64,000 bases of DNA from JAERML01 sp035687895 (lineage in GTDB: Bacteria > Bacteroidota > Ignavibacteria > UBA10030 > UBA6906): NCBI GenBank assembly GCA_035687895.1, contig DASRUE010000196.1, forward strand, positions 10,077-74,076, in the 5' to 3' direction. Both the position numbers and the translations under genes were made by a program. This document shows, one piece after another, positions 33,789 to 42,181 of this stretch; position 1 is the stretch's first letter, and each line of letters opens with the position of its first letter. The notes beneath the pieces are model-generated. The model was not told the origin of the DNA. It saw only the letters and a program-made list of their open reading frames with translations, and searched no databases.

Positions 33789-35576
33789 ATGGCACAGATT
33801 GACATTACAGATAAGATAGGGTTCGCACTCCTCAAAAAAGGAATCATTGACTACGAGACGCTGGAGAAGTCGCTCAAGGTCAAAGACTCCGAAGGGAAGA
33901 AGAACCGGCGGAATCTAGGGCAGATCCTCGTCCACGATTTCAATGCCGACCACGACGCGGTGTTCAGAGAAGTTGCCGATCTCTATGCGTTCCGGGAGAT
34001 CTACCTTGCTGATGAAAACATCGAGAAACAACGGATTGATTTCATTAGGAAGTTTGTTGATGCTCTTTCCGAGAGCGCACGCGACATGATGTTGCAGGCC
34101 AAGATTCTCCCACTCAAGTTCGACGAGAAACAACCGGATAAGTTGGTGGTAATTGCCGCCGACCCGACCGATCGACGCATCCCGCTGGTTGCCCGCAATT
34201 TCGGCGTGAAGAAGTACGAGGTTGTGTACACCCGCCTCAAGGAACTGCAGAACCTCATGGAACAGGTTGTTCCACCGGAGAATGAGTTCCTCCGACTTCT
34301 TGAGGATTCACAGGTCGGCATCGAGGTAAAGGAAGATGAAAGCGCCGTTGATGAAGAGGCGCTCGAAGCGGAGATCGGAAAAAGCGCGTTGGTTAACCTC
34401 GTGGAAGGCTCGTTGATTGAAGCCGTGCGCCAGGGGGTGAGTGATATCCACATTATCGCAAAGGAAGGGAACCGAACCGAGTTTTGGTTTCGAGTGGATG
34501 GGAATCTGAAGCTGTGGCATGTGCAAGAGAACACGATGCCCGAGGCAGTTGCCGCAGTTGTTAAAGACCGTTCCAAGAATATAGACCGTTTCGAACGCGA
34601 AATGTCTCAGGACGGTTTCATCCAGCGGCTTATCGACGACCACATGATCCGCTTCCGCGTCTCCATCATGCCGATCGTGGGTGTCGAATTCAGACACAAG
34701 TTTGAAAGCATCGTCATCCGTGTGCTGGACGATCGAAAGGTTATCACTGACCTGGATAAGCTGGGCTTGCAGGGCCCAGCGAAAGATTTCTTCTACAAAG
34801 CCATTGAGAAACCTCAGGGGATCGTCATCCTGACCGGGCCGACTGGAAGCGGTAAGAGCACAACTCTGGTTGCTGCCTTGCACCAGGTGATTGACCCGAC
34901 GGTGAATGTCCTCACAGTCGAAGACCCGGTCGAATATATTATACGCGGTGCACGTCAGCTGAAAATTGGCCCAAAAATGAACTTCGATCTGGCCATCCGC
35001 GGTATTCTCCGGCATGACCCGGACATTGTGCTCGTCGGCGAAATGCGTGACAAAGCAACGTCAGAAATCGCCATCAAGCTCGCTAACACAGGCCACCTCA
35101 CGTTCTCCACGCTTCACACAAACGATGCACCGAGCGCTGTTGCTAGACTGTACAAAATGGGGATCGAGCCATTTCTGATCGCGTATGCCATTAATATAAT
35201 TGTGGCCCAGCGTCTTGTCCGGACGTTGTGCAAAGTCTGCAGACGCCTCATCCCCAAGGAGGAAATTGACCGGGACGTATACCTGAAATTTGGTTTCGCG
35301 GAAGAAGACCTTGAAACACGGACAATGTACGAAGCGGTTGGTTGCGATAAGTGTAATGGAGGATACAAAGGACGTGCTGCAATCCACGAGGCGCTGTATT
35401 TCACCCGTGAGATTCGCGGGTTGATCGTCAAGGCCGGTGGCGACATTGATGAGGAACAGATTCGCAACCAGGCGATGAAAGATGGGATGTGGACCCTTCG
35501 CAGGGCGGGTATTGAGAGGATCAAGGATGGTATAACGACGCTCGAAGAAATTGCATCAGCAACAACGGATGATTAA
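33789..35576 (+). CDS. PilB/GspE-type assembly ATPase, copy 2
   Basis: A 595-residue paralogue of the ATPase at 29168, aligned over nearly the whole length. Walker A GPTGSGKST is near 349, Walker B VGEMRD near 416 and STLHTNDAPSA follows. A zinc tetracysteine has CKVC near 480 and CDKC near 518. The N-domain (DKIGFALLKKGIIDYETLEKSL) resembles MshEN/GspE-N modules, some of which bind cyclic di-GMP, but the full binding signature is not clear. It starts 36 bp after pilC. Confidence 0.92.
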   Translation: MAQIDITDKIGFALLKKGIIDYETLEKSLKVKDSEGKKNRRNLGQILVHDFNADHDAVFREVADLYAFREIYLADENIEKQRIDFIRKFVDALSESARDMMLQAKILPLKFDEKQPDKLVVIAADPTDRRIPLVARNFGVKKYEVVYTRLKELQNLMEQVVPPENEFLRLLEDSQVGIEVKEDESAVDEEALEAEIGKSALVNLVEGSLIEAVRQGVSDIHIIAKEGNRTEFWFRVDGNLKLWHVQENTMPEAVAAVVKDRSKNIDRFEREMSQDGFIQRLIDDHMIRFRVSIMPIVGVEFRHKFESIVIRVLDDRKVITDLDKLGLQGPAKDFFYKAIEKPQGIVILTGPTGSGKSTTLVAALHQVIDPTVNVLTVEDPVEYIIRGARQLKIGPKMNFDLAIRGILRHDPDIVLVGEMRDKATSEIAIKLANTGHLTFSTLHTNDAPSAVARLYKMGIEPFLIAYAINIIVAQRLVRTLCKVCRRLIPKEEIDRDVYLKFGFAEEDLETRTMYEAVGCDKCNGGYKGRAAIHEALYFTREIRGLIVKAGGDIDEEQIRNQAMKDGMWTLRRAGIERIKDGITTLEEIASATTDD

Positions 35577-35627
35577 CCCGATGGAATGTGCGAATACACT
35601 CGCTATCAGAAACCTCCGGGGTGACGT

Positions 35628-36194
35628 ATGAACCTCGGTCAAAGCATGCTGGTCATTGGTGCAATATTGCTTCTGGGGATTCTTACCCTTAACGCCAACA
35701 GGACAGTGATGGAGACAAATGATGTAACAAATTCAAGCGAGTTCGGAATTGCCGCGGTGTCGCTGGCGACGTCTCTGGTTGAGGAGGCAATGGGGAAGAT
35801 GTTCGATGAAGTTGTGGCTGACACGGTGCCTCCAACGATGGCTCTGTCGATTCTCTCGACTACCCTGCAGAAGGAATCAGGCGAGCGGTATCGCGGCGGC
35901 ACAAACGACTTTGACGATATTGATGACTACAATAACCTGTTTGTAGTCTATACAAGCCCGAATGACATGAGCGCGGTTGCCGGTGCGGATACGATTCTCG
36001 TTGTTCCTGGGTTGAGAGCCAGATACTATGTGAGAGCAAGAGTCAACTACGTCAACAGTACAGCTCTTGATGACACCACTTCTGCGCGAACGTGGCACAA
36101 GAAGATCCGAGTGGAAGTCACGAGTCCCCGGATATTACCGATCGGGCAGGCACAGGATACACTCGTGTATCCGGCCGTAATGAGTTATTGGTGA
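35628..36194 (+). CDS. leaderless minor-pilin-like protein A
   Basis: A 188-residue protein starting MNLGQSMLVIGAILLLGIL, again with the hydrophobic helix at the extreme N-terminus and no leader. A TGA at 35622-35624, four bases upstream of the ATG, excludes a longer form. The rest is a mostly beta globular domain. Position suggests a GspI/PilV-like minor subunit; the family is not recognised from sequence. Confidence 0.75.
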   Translation: MNLGQSMLVIGAILLLGILTLNANRTVMETNDVTNSSEFGIAAVSLATSLVEEAMGKMFDEVVADTVPPTMALSILSTTLQKESGERYRGGTNDFDDIDDYNNLFVVYTSPNDMSAVAGADTILVVPGLRARYYVRARVNYVNSTALDDTTSARTWHKKIRVEVTSPRILPIGQAQDTLVYPAVMSYW

Positions 36195-36225
36195 GTATGA
36201 GAATCTGCCTTGTGGAAGGGATATC

Positions 36226-36849
36226 ATGAGTGTAATTCTTGATTTAATCTGGTCGACGTTGATCGCAGCCTTCGTCATCCTATTGGGGTTGCGCCTGAAC
36301 GCGAGTATTGCGGGGAGTGCAGATGCTTCAAAGGCCAGTCTCAACGTCCAGGAATCTTTGGTTGACATCGTTCAAACGATCGAGTACGATTTCAGGAAAA
36401 TCGCATACCGAATTGCTGATCCTTCGGCCGCAATTATCGTAGCTGACTCGAGTCGGTTGACCTTCTTGTCGGACATTGACAACAACGGCACCATTGATAC
36501 GGTTTCGTGGTATGCGGGACCGAAACTCACGTCGATGGCAAACCCGAACATCCGCGGCCTCTTCAGATCAGTGAGTGGAGAAGGGGCGGTCGCAGCGCCA
36601 GGGTTGGGTGTGACAGAGTTTCATCTCAAGTACCTGGATCAGGATGGAGTCGAGATTTCGTCGTCGTACCCGCTACCAATAGCCGACCTTCGACGGATCT
36701 GGATCATAGAGACGACGATGATGATTGAGAGTCCATACAAGGTGCAAGATCAACTGAATCCTGAAATGAGTTATGCAGATATGGGATACGCTGCTGCCTT
36801 TTGGAGACAAACGCGGCTTGCATCGCGCAATATCCGGCGGCACGGCTAG
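36226..36849 (+). CDS. leaderless minor-pilin-like protein B (GspJ/PilW-like)
   Basis: A 207-residue protein starting MSVILDLIWSTLIAAFVILL. A helix of about 24 hydrophobic residues comes first, then an amphipathic helix. The globular domain (LTFLSDIDNNGTIDTVSWYAG, later VTEFHLKYLDQDG) resembles the GspJ/PilW minor pseudopilins. The frame is open upstream to 36184 but has no ATG, GTG or TTG and no leader-like sequence. It starts 31 bp after the previous gene. Confidence 0.75.
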   Translation: MSVILDLIWSTLIAAFVILLGLRLNASIAGSADASKASLNVQESLVDIVQTIEYDFRKIAYRIADPSAAIIVADSSRLTFLSDIDNNGTIDTVSWYAGPKLTSMANPNIRGLFRSVSGEGAVAAPGLGVTEFHLKYLDQDGVEISSSYPLPIADLRRIWIIETTMMIESPYKVQDQLNPEMSYADMGYAAAFWRQTRLASRNIRRHG

Positions 36850-36900
36850 GCACCGGCGAATGATAGCAGGTTCTAGTTCTTCATCTAAGTAGGGGGATCT

Positions 36901-38232
36901 ATGGGAAAAGCAAGTATCGTCTATGTGATCGGGTTGACTCTTGTTCTGGGTATCGCACTGTTCAACATCAACAGATCCAGCACGGACTCGATGGATACAT
37001 ATACCGAGTACTATGGACGAACGATGGCGCACAACATCGCATCGGCAGGAGCGAACATTGCAACCAGTGCGCTACTGGTTCCTCCAGTGGCAATTGTCTC
37101 CGGCACCGATTCGTTCGCAGGGGGGACATACACCGTTCGGGTAGACAGCTTGAATTCAAACGGAGATAGTGTAGTGGTGGTGTCCACATCAAAGATTGAT
37201 CTCTACGACAACATTGCTGAAAACCAAATCATCCGCGATACCATCGTGGCGAAACTCAGGCACCGACGGTTTGCGGAGTATGCTTATTTCTCCCAATCGG
37301 AGACGAACGGTTACCTTGCTCCTGGGAGCACTGCGGCTCCATCAGGTGTCAATATGTGGAAAATTACAGGTGATTCACTTTTTGGACGAGCTCACACAAA
37401 CGGTCGATGGAATCTCTCAGGGAGACCGTATTTTGAGGATCGAGTAACGGCTCAGTTCGCAGCAAACCTTGCGGCAGGAGCAAATCCTATTTATAACAAG
37501 GGGTATCAGTGGCAAGTATATCTTAATCGTCCTGCAAGCAACTTGACCAATCTTGAGGCACGCGCAAACGCTGGCGGAGCCTTATTGACGAATAACGATG
37601 TTGCACTTACTTTTTTCCCTAATGGGAATGTGAATGTCCGGATTCCACCGACGACTGGCGGAACGCGCAACGATACAATTCCTATCTCGACCCTTACAAG
37701 TACGGGCGTTGTGGCCGTGAAAAACGGAGACGTGCGCGTCAAGGGGACCTACCAAGGTCAGTTGACTGTCGTGGCCCTCAAGGGAACAACTGCAGGTAAT
37801 ACCAAAGGGAACATCTGGATCGATGGAAATATTGTTGCGGCAACGAACCCGAACGGCAACATGTCTTCACCTGATATGCTCGGTCTGGTTGCCCAAAGAA
37901 TGGCATATGTGACAACCCGGGATCCAGCCACGGGGCTTTGGATCCCGCGTACATCAGCATCGGTTCTGAATATTCAGGCTGCGATCTATACGCACGAAGG
38001 GACGTTTGCCGCGCAAGAGTACAACAACACAGGTCTCGGGCTCTGCGGGAGAATCAACCAGTTCGGGGCTCTGGCGATGGCTGCATCCACTTCGACCGGT
38101 CTTATGAGCGGCGGTGTGATCTCTAATGGGTTTTTAAAGACAATTCGGCATGATCCACGGTATGATGAACAAGCGCCTCCTGGCTTTCCAGCGTCCGACA
38201 GCTACGTGCTTGTTTCGTGGTGGGAAAAATAG
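36901..38232 (+). CDS. large leaderless pilin-like protein C (tip candidate, PilX/GspK-like position)
   Basis: A 443-residue protein starting MGKASIVYVIGLTLVLGIAL, with a helix at residues 4-24 and no leader; a TAA at 36886-36888 blocks extension. The long C-terminal domain is beta-rich, with many Asn and Gly and a repeated NGNVNVR / NGDVRVKG / KGNIWIDGN pattern suggesting a beta-helix. Such large minor subunits usually cap the filament. I suspect DUF4900-type relationship but cannot confirm it. This is the last gene before the internal promoter at 38290. Confidence 0.75.
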   Translation: MGKASIVYVIGLTLVLGIALFNINRSSTDSMDTYTEYYGRTMAHNIASAGANIATSALLVPPVAIVSGTDSFAGGTYTVRVDSLNSNGDSVVVVSTSKIDLYDNIAENQIIRDTIVAKLRHRRFAEYAYFSQSETNGYLAPGSTAAPSGVNMWKITGDSLFGRAHTNGRWNLSGRPYFEDRVTAQFAANLAAGANPIYNKGYQWQVYLNRPASNLTNLEARANAGGALLTNNDVALTFFPNGNVNVRIPPTTGGTRNDTIPISTLTSTGVVAVKNGDVRVKGTYQGQLTVVALKGTTAGNTKGNIWIDGNIVAATNPNGNMSSPDMLGLVAQRMAYVTTRDPATGLWIPRTSASVLNIQAAIYTHEGTFAAQEYNNTGLGLCGRINQFGALAMAASTSTGLMSGGVISNGFLKTIRHDPRYDEQAPPGFPASDSYVLVSWWEK

Positions 38233-38284
38233 GTACAACATGCAGGATATGAGATGAACGATGCTTTTCCACAAATCCCAAGAA

Positions 38285-38318
38285 ATTCATTGACATTACT
38301 TACGTCAATGAATATATT
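38285..38318 (+). promoter_or_regulatory. internal promoter overlaid by a perfect 10-bp inverted repeat
   Basis: TTGACA (38290-38295) - 17 bp - TATATT (38313-38318) precedes the PilT-like gene by 75 bp. ATTCATTGAC (38285-38294) and GTCAATGAAT (38304-38313) are exact reverse complements with 9 bp between them, covering the -35 box and the spacer. This is a textbook repressor-site position. Confidence 0.7.
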
Positions 38319-38393
38319 CAACGTGAATTCGTGTGACCAATATCAGAGCGGACGGCGAAAGCACGCAACGGAAAGTGACCAAGAGAGCTTGAG

Positions 38394-39626
38394 ATGATAG
38401 CAACAGCAGTAAAAACATTGCAGGATATCGCAGCATCCATCCCGGATACAGCCCCAGGCATGGAACGGCAGATGCTAATTGGGGATTTGGTCTCGAAACA
38501 ATCTCCCGCCGAGCGTACTGCCCTACGGAAGCTCATGGACAGCTACCTGACGCGGATGAGCAAAATCAACGCATCAGATATAGATATGGGCGGTTATGGA
38601 TGTGGCGGTCACATCTGGTATCGCGTGTATGGTGACAAGAAGGTCGATGCTGCGATTGGGAAATTCACACATGATGAGTTTAACGTTCTCATTCAGAGCG
38701 TCTTGATTGAGCGGCAGCGCCTTTTCCTGTATGAAAACCGAAATCTTGATTTCTCATACAGTATCGTTGAAGACGACAAGATGTTCAGGTTTCGCGCGGA
38801 CGCGTACTTCGACCTCGATCAACTGGCGCTCAACATGCGCGCTATTAACGCGACGGTTCGTCCGTACAAGAATCTGGAACTCAATCCGAATGTAACTAAA
38901 GCGCTCAGTCTCTCCTATACGCAGCAAGGGCTCACGCTTATCACTGGCATCACGGGTTCGGGGAAAAGCGCTACACTCGACAGTATCATCGACGCAAACA
39001 ACCATACCGTAGATGCGCATGTTGTGATCATTGCATCCCCGGTGGAGTATGTTCATAAACCGGATCGTTGCATTATCCGCCATCGAGAAGTGGGACGAGA
39101 TGTTCTGTCGTTCAAGGAAGGGGCCATTCAGGCATTGCGACAAGACCCCGATATCATTGTAATCGGAGAAATGCGCGATCCGGATACAATTATGACGGCT
39201 CTCGAAATCACAGATAGTGGTCATAAAGTGTTCTCGACGCTCCACACCGCCTCGGCCGTGGAAACCATAGATCGTGTCATTGGCGAAGTTCCACCGGTCG
39301 AGCAAGAACGTGTAAGGATGCGTCTTGCGGACACGTTGAGTTGTGTGATGTCACAGAAACTGGTTCCGAGCTTGGACGGGAAGCTGGTTCTCGCAAAAGA
39401 AGTTATGGTAATGATCCCGTCCGTACGGGCAGCGATTAAGAACAATAATACGGGTGAAGTCTACCAGATGATGGCCGAATCAGGTGATCTGGGAATGATC
39501 ACCCTTGAGCAGGACCTGAAAAGATTGTACATGCAGAAGAGGATATCGCTGGAGAATGCTATAGTCACGGCAAACAACAAGCGACGCTTCCAGCAGATCA
39601 TGAACTTAACTCCTGTGGGAGACTGA
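38394..39626 (+). CDS. PilT-like secretion/retraction ATPase
   Basis: A 410-residue ATPase, shorter than PilB and lacking the zinc tetracysteine, as in PilT/PilU. Walker A GITGSGKSA is near 184, Asp box HVVIIASPVEY, Walker B VIGEMRDP near 256 and STLHTASAVETIDR. The C-terminal PilT signature (AIRNLIRE) is degenerate: AIKNNNTGEVYQMM. The N-terminal 60 residues are extra. It probably drives retraction or depolymerisation. First gene after the palindrome-covered promoter. Confidence 0.88.
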   Translation: MIATAVKTLQDIAASIPDTAPGMERQMLIGDLVSKQSPAERTALRKLMDSYLTRMSKINASDIDMGGYGCGGHIWYRVYGDKKVDAAIGKFTHDEFNVLIQSVLIERQRLFLYENRNLDFSYSIVEDDKMFRFRADAYFDLDQLALNMRAINATVRPYKNLELNPNVTKALSLSYTQQGLTLITGITGSGKSATLDSIIDANNHTVDAHVVIIASPVEYVHKPDRCIIRHREVGRDVLSFKEGAIQALRQDPDIIVIGEMRDPDTIMTALEITDSGHKVFSTLHTASAVETIDRVIGEVPPVEQERVRMRLADTLSCVMSQKLVPSLDGKLVLAKEVMVMIPSVRAAIKNNNTGEVYQMMAESGDLGMITLEQDLKRLYMQKRISLENAIVTANNKRRFQQIMNLTPVGD

Positions 39627-39684
39627 CGCGAGGGTACGAGGAGTCATCACGAACACTTTCTAGAACAATACAGGAAGCTCCCCT

Positions 39685-41238
39685 ATGGCTTCTATGAAAG
39701 GGCCGAACAAGACAGTCCTTGGAATCTTTGTCGACGGTCTGGATGTTAAGCTCGCTCATCTGAGCGTAAAAGGAAAACGGGTCACCGTACATGAGTTGCG
39801 GTCTGGGACCCTTGTAGCGAAGCTGGAAGAGCGCAAGGCAGTTGAAGTTGGCAGCATGTCCGACACCGCCGATGCGTTCAGCTTACCCGCTGGTATTTCT
39901 GCGGATTCCGGCATTGAAGCCCAATCGGAGGACAACAATGCCGTCTTGCTGGGCCTTCTTGCCCAGTATCCTTCCAACAAGTACTCACTGACCTATAGCA
40001 TCGCCGAACCAGCGATCTACTATCACCTCCTGGAAAGTGATTTTGGCTTGAAAGGGAAGAAGCTCAAGGAACGAATCCTTGCAGAGCTTAGAAACATTCG
40101 CGCCTTTCAGCCTGCAGCTGATGCTGTAGATGCCATTACCACGGATGAGGGGAACCTCCTCTGTGTGGTCCGCGAAGATGGGCTTAGCCTCATCAATTCT
40201 CTTGAGAACATCAAGGGGTTCATGGGTAACAGGTTGCCCCGGATCCCGGCGATCGACAGCGCTGACATTTCGTTGATGAACCTTGTCAGGCTGAACTATG
40301 ACCTTCAGCCCCAGGAAGTTTCCGTTATCATTTATGTGGGTGTTGAGTTTACCCGCTTGATCTTCATGAGGGGGAGTCAGTTCTATCAGTTTGCCCCGAT
40401 CCTTGGAGAAGGGTACGATTCGCCGAACCTCCAAAACACGGTCTACAGCAGGCTATTGCTGGAACAGGATAATCTAGCCATCCCTCGCATCAGTAAGATC
40501 ATACTTGCAGGCGAATGTCGTCGCATCAACTTCAAAGAGTTCCTCACCCAGCAACTCCCTGATCAAGAAGTCGACTACCTGTTGACGCCTCAGCTTGATT
40601 CCAGTCCGTTGCCTCCTGAACAACAGGAGTCAATCTCGGAGTTTGCCGTGCCTATTGCCGCGGCATGGAAGGTGTTGGATCCCACGAACCCGAGAATTTA
40701 CAATATTAACCTCTTACCCGCGATTGTGCGGGAAGGTCAGCGTGTCTTCAAACTGGCATGGCACGGATATCTCCTCCTCCTCCTGCTCTTCTTTTCGACC
40801 CTGTTCTTCACATGGTCGATTGCGCGAAAGCAGCGCGATATCGTCGAGCAGTCTGACGTCCTCGAACGAAAGAAAGTCCAGCTTGCGGAGAATGAGGCAG
40901 TGCAGAATTCCATCATTGACCTCCAGCAACAAATAGCCCGCTACCAGACTTCCCTGGCATTGTATGACACCCTTGTGCCAGGTAGTGAACGATGGAGCAA
41001 GGTCTTCACCCAGTTTAGCCACGGTGTGGAGGACTTGAATTCGATCTGGTTGACGGACTTCTCAACTGGTGATGCCGGCGTGATGACTGTAAACGGGTTT
41101 ACGGTGTACCGGACCCGCATCCCGCGGCTCGCAACATTGTTTGATAACACGCTCCTGAAGGAAGTAAATGTGCAGGCGATTCGTGAGCAGGCCGTCTATC
41201 GGTATAAGATTGAAGTACCTGCCCCGTCCGGGCAGTAG
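39685..41238 (+). CDS. PilM-PilN fusion (GspL-like alignment protein)
   Basis: A 517-residue protein. Residues 1-335 have the actin-like PilM/GspL cytoplasmic fold, with a degenerate phosphate-1 loop (LGIFVDGLDVKLAHL). Residues 340-345 read NINLLP, the PilN motif that docks into PilM in two-protein systems. A membrane helix (361-379), a coiled coil (380-425) and a PilN-like periplasmic ferredoxin fold to 517 follow. The two proteins are thus joined in one chain. It forms the inner-membrane alignment complex with the next gene. Confidence 0.85.
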   Translation: MASMKGPNKTVLGIFVDGLDVKLAHLSVKGKRVTVHELRSGTLVAKLEERKAVEVGSMSDTADAFSLPAGISADSGIEAQSEDNNAVLLGLLAQYPSNKYSLTYSIAEPAIYYHLLESDFGLKGKKLKERILAELRNIRAFQPAADAVDAITTDEGNLLCVVREDGLSLINSLENIKGFMGNRLPRIPAIDSADISLMNLVRLNYDLQPQEVSVIIYVGVEFTRLIFMRGSQFYQFAPILGEGYDSPNLQNTVYSRLLLEQDNLAIPRISKIILAGECRRINFKEFLTQQLPDQEVDYLLTPQLDSSPLPPEQQESISEFAVPIAAAWKVLDPTNPRIYNINLLPAIVREGQRVFKLAWHGYLLLLLLFFSTLFFTWSIARKQRDIVEQSDVLERKKVQLAENEAVQNSIIDLQQQIARYQTSLALYDTLVPGSERWSKVFTQFSHGVEDLNSIWLTDFSTGDAGVMTVNGFTVYRTRIPRLATLFDNTLLKEVNVQAIREQAVYRYKIEVPAPSGQ

Positions 41239-41271
41239 CACTATCGACCTGATGATCAAAGGAGAGTAGCC

Positions 41272-42168
41272 TTGTCATACAAAATACGAAATAGCGTCGT
41301 GCTGGGCGTCCTGCTCTTCCTCGTCCTTGGAGTAGGAGTGTATGTCCGCGGCTTCAATCTTCCGGGGAAACTCAACAAGATTGAGACAGAGATCCGCACC
41401 ATTGAGGACCAGCTGCAGAACACGCCAAACTTGGTGGCGGAGTTCAACGATCTGAGCGCCAACCTTGCGGACACAAAGAAGCGCTGGGAAAACCGGAACA
41501 AGGATATCCCACCGGTGGATGTTACGTCTCAGACCTATGCATATTTCAGCCGATTGATTGACTTGAGTGGCGATGTGAAACTTGACCTTCTGTACACTGG
41601 AGTAGAGCAAAAAGGGAACTACGGGTTCAATGTGTACAATTTAAGGGGCGAGGCGCCGTTTGAAAACTTTTACAGGTTCATCTGGTACCTTGAAAACGGT
41701 CGTAAACTCTACAAGATCAAAAAAATGAATGTGAAGGGGCTTGAGATAGCTCCCAAAGAGGATGAGCCGGGCGGCATTTTGGTCACCTTTGAGATGGTCG
41801 TCCATGCATATTTCTCGTCGGTCGCAGAGCTTGCGAGCGCTCCCGGTGAACGAACCATAACGCCAAATTATCTGATGATTGATCCTTTCAATCCGGTGAT
41901 TTCGAGCGACATTCCGGCCAACCTCCGGAAGCTGATAGAGATTGAGCGTTCCGATTTGAAAGCAGTCATTCCAGGAAAGGCGTTTGTCCTTGATCAGACA
42001 AACGCGTTCAGAACACTGACGGAAGGGGATGAAGTTTACCTTGGCTATGTGACCAAGATCGACCCCGAACTAGGACGGATCGAGTGCACGCTCAACAAGG
42101 GCGGCATCATTGAGAAGGTGGAATTGAAGATACGCTACGGCATTCAACAAAACGTTGTGCAAAAATAG
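41272..42168 (+). CDS. PilO-PilP-like fusion
   Basis: A 298-residue protein starting at TTG (AAGGAG 8 bp upstream). A short cytoplasmic N-terminus is followed by a membrane helix (8-24), a coiled coil and a PilO-like domain (about 85-185). After a linker, residues 200-290 resemble PilP: IDPFNP at 203-208, then EGDEVYLGYVTKIDPELGR and a final strand. Classical PilP is a separate lipoprotein that binds the secretin; here it would be tethered to PilO. The overlap with the secretin reading region is small. Confidence 0.75.
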   Translation: MSYKIRNSVVLGVLLFLVLGVGVYVRGFNLPGKLNKIETEIRTIEDQLQNTPNLVAEFNDLSANLADTKKRWENRNKDIPPVDVTSQTYAYFSRLIDLSGDVKLDLLYTGVEQKGNYGFNVYNLRGEAPFENFYRFIWYLENGRKLYKIKKMNVKGLEIAPKEDEPGGILVTFEMVVHAYFSSVAELASAPGERTITPNYLMIDPFNPVISSDIPANLRKLIEIERSDLKAVIPGKAFVLDQTNAFRTLTEGDEVYLGYVTKIDPELGRIECTLNKGGIIEKVELKIRYGIQQNVVQK

Positions 42169-42181
42169 GATCGAGGACAGC

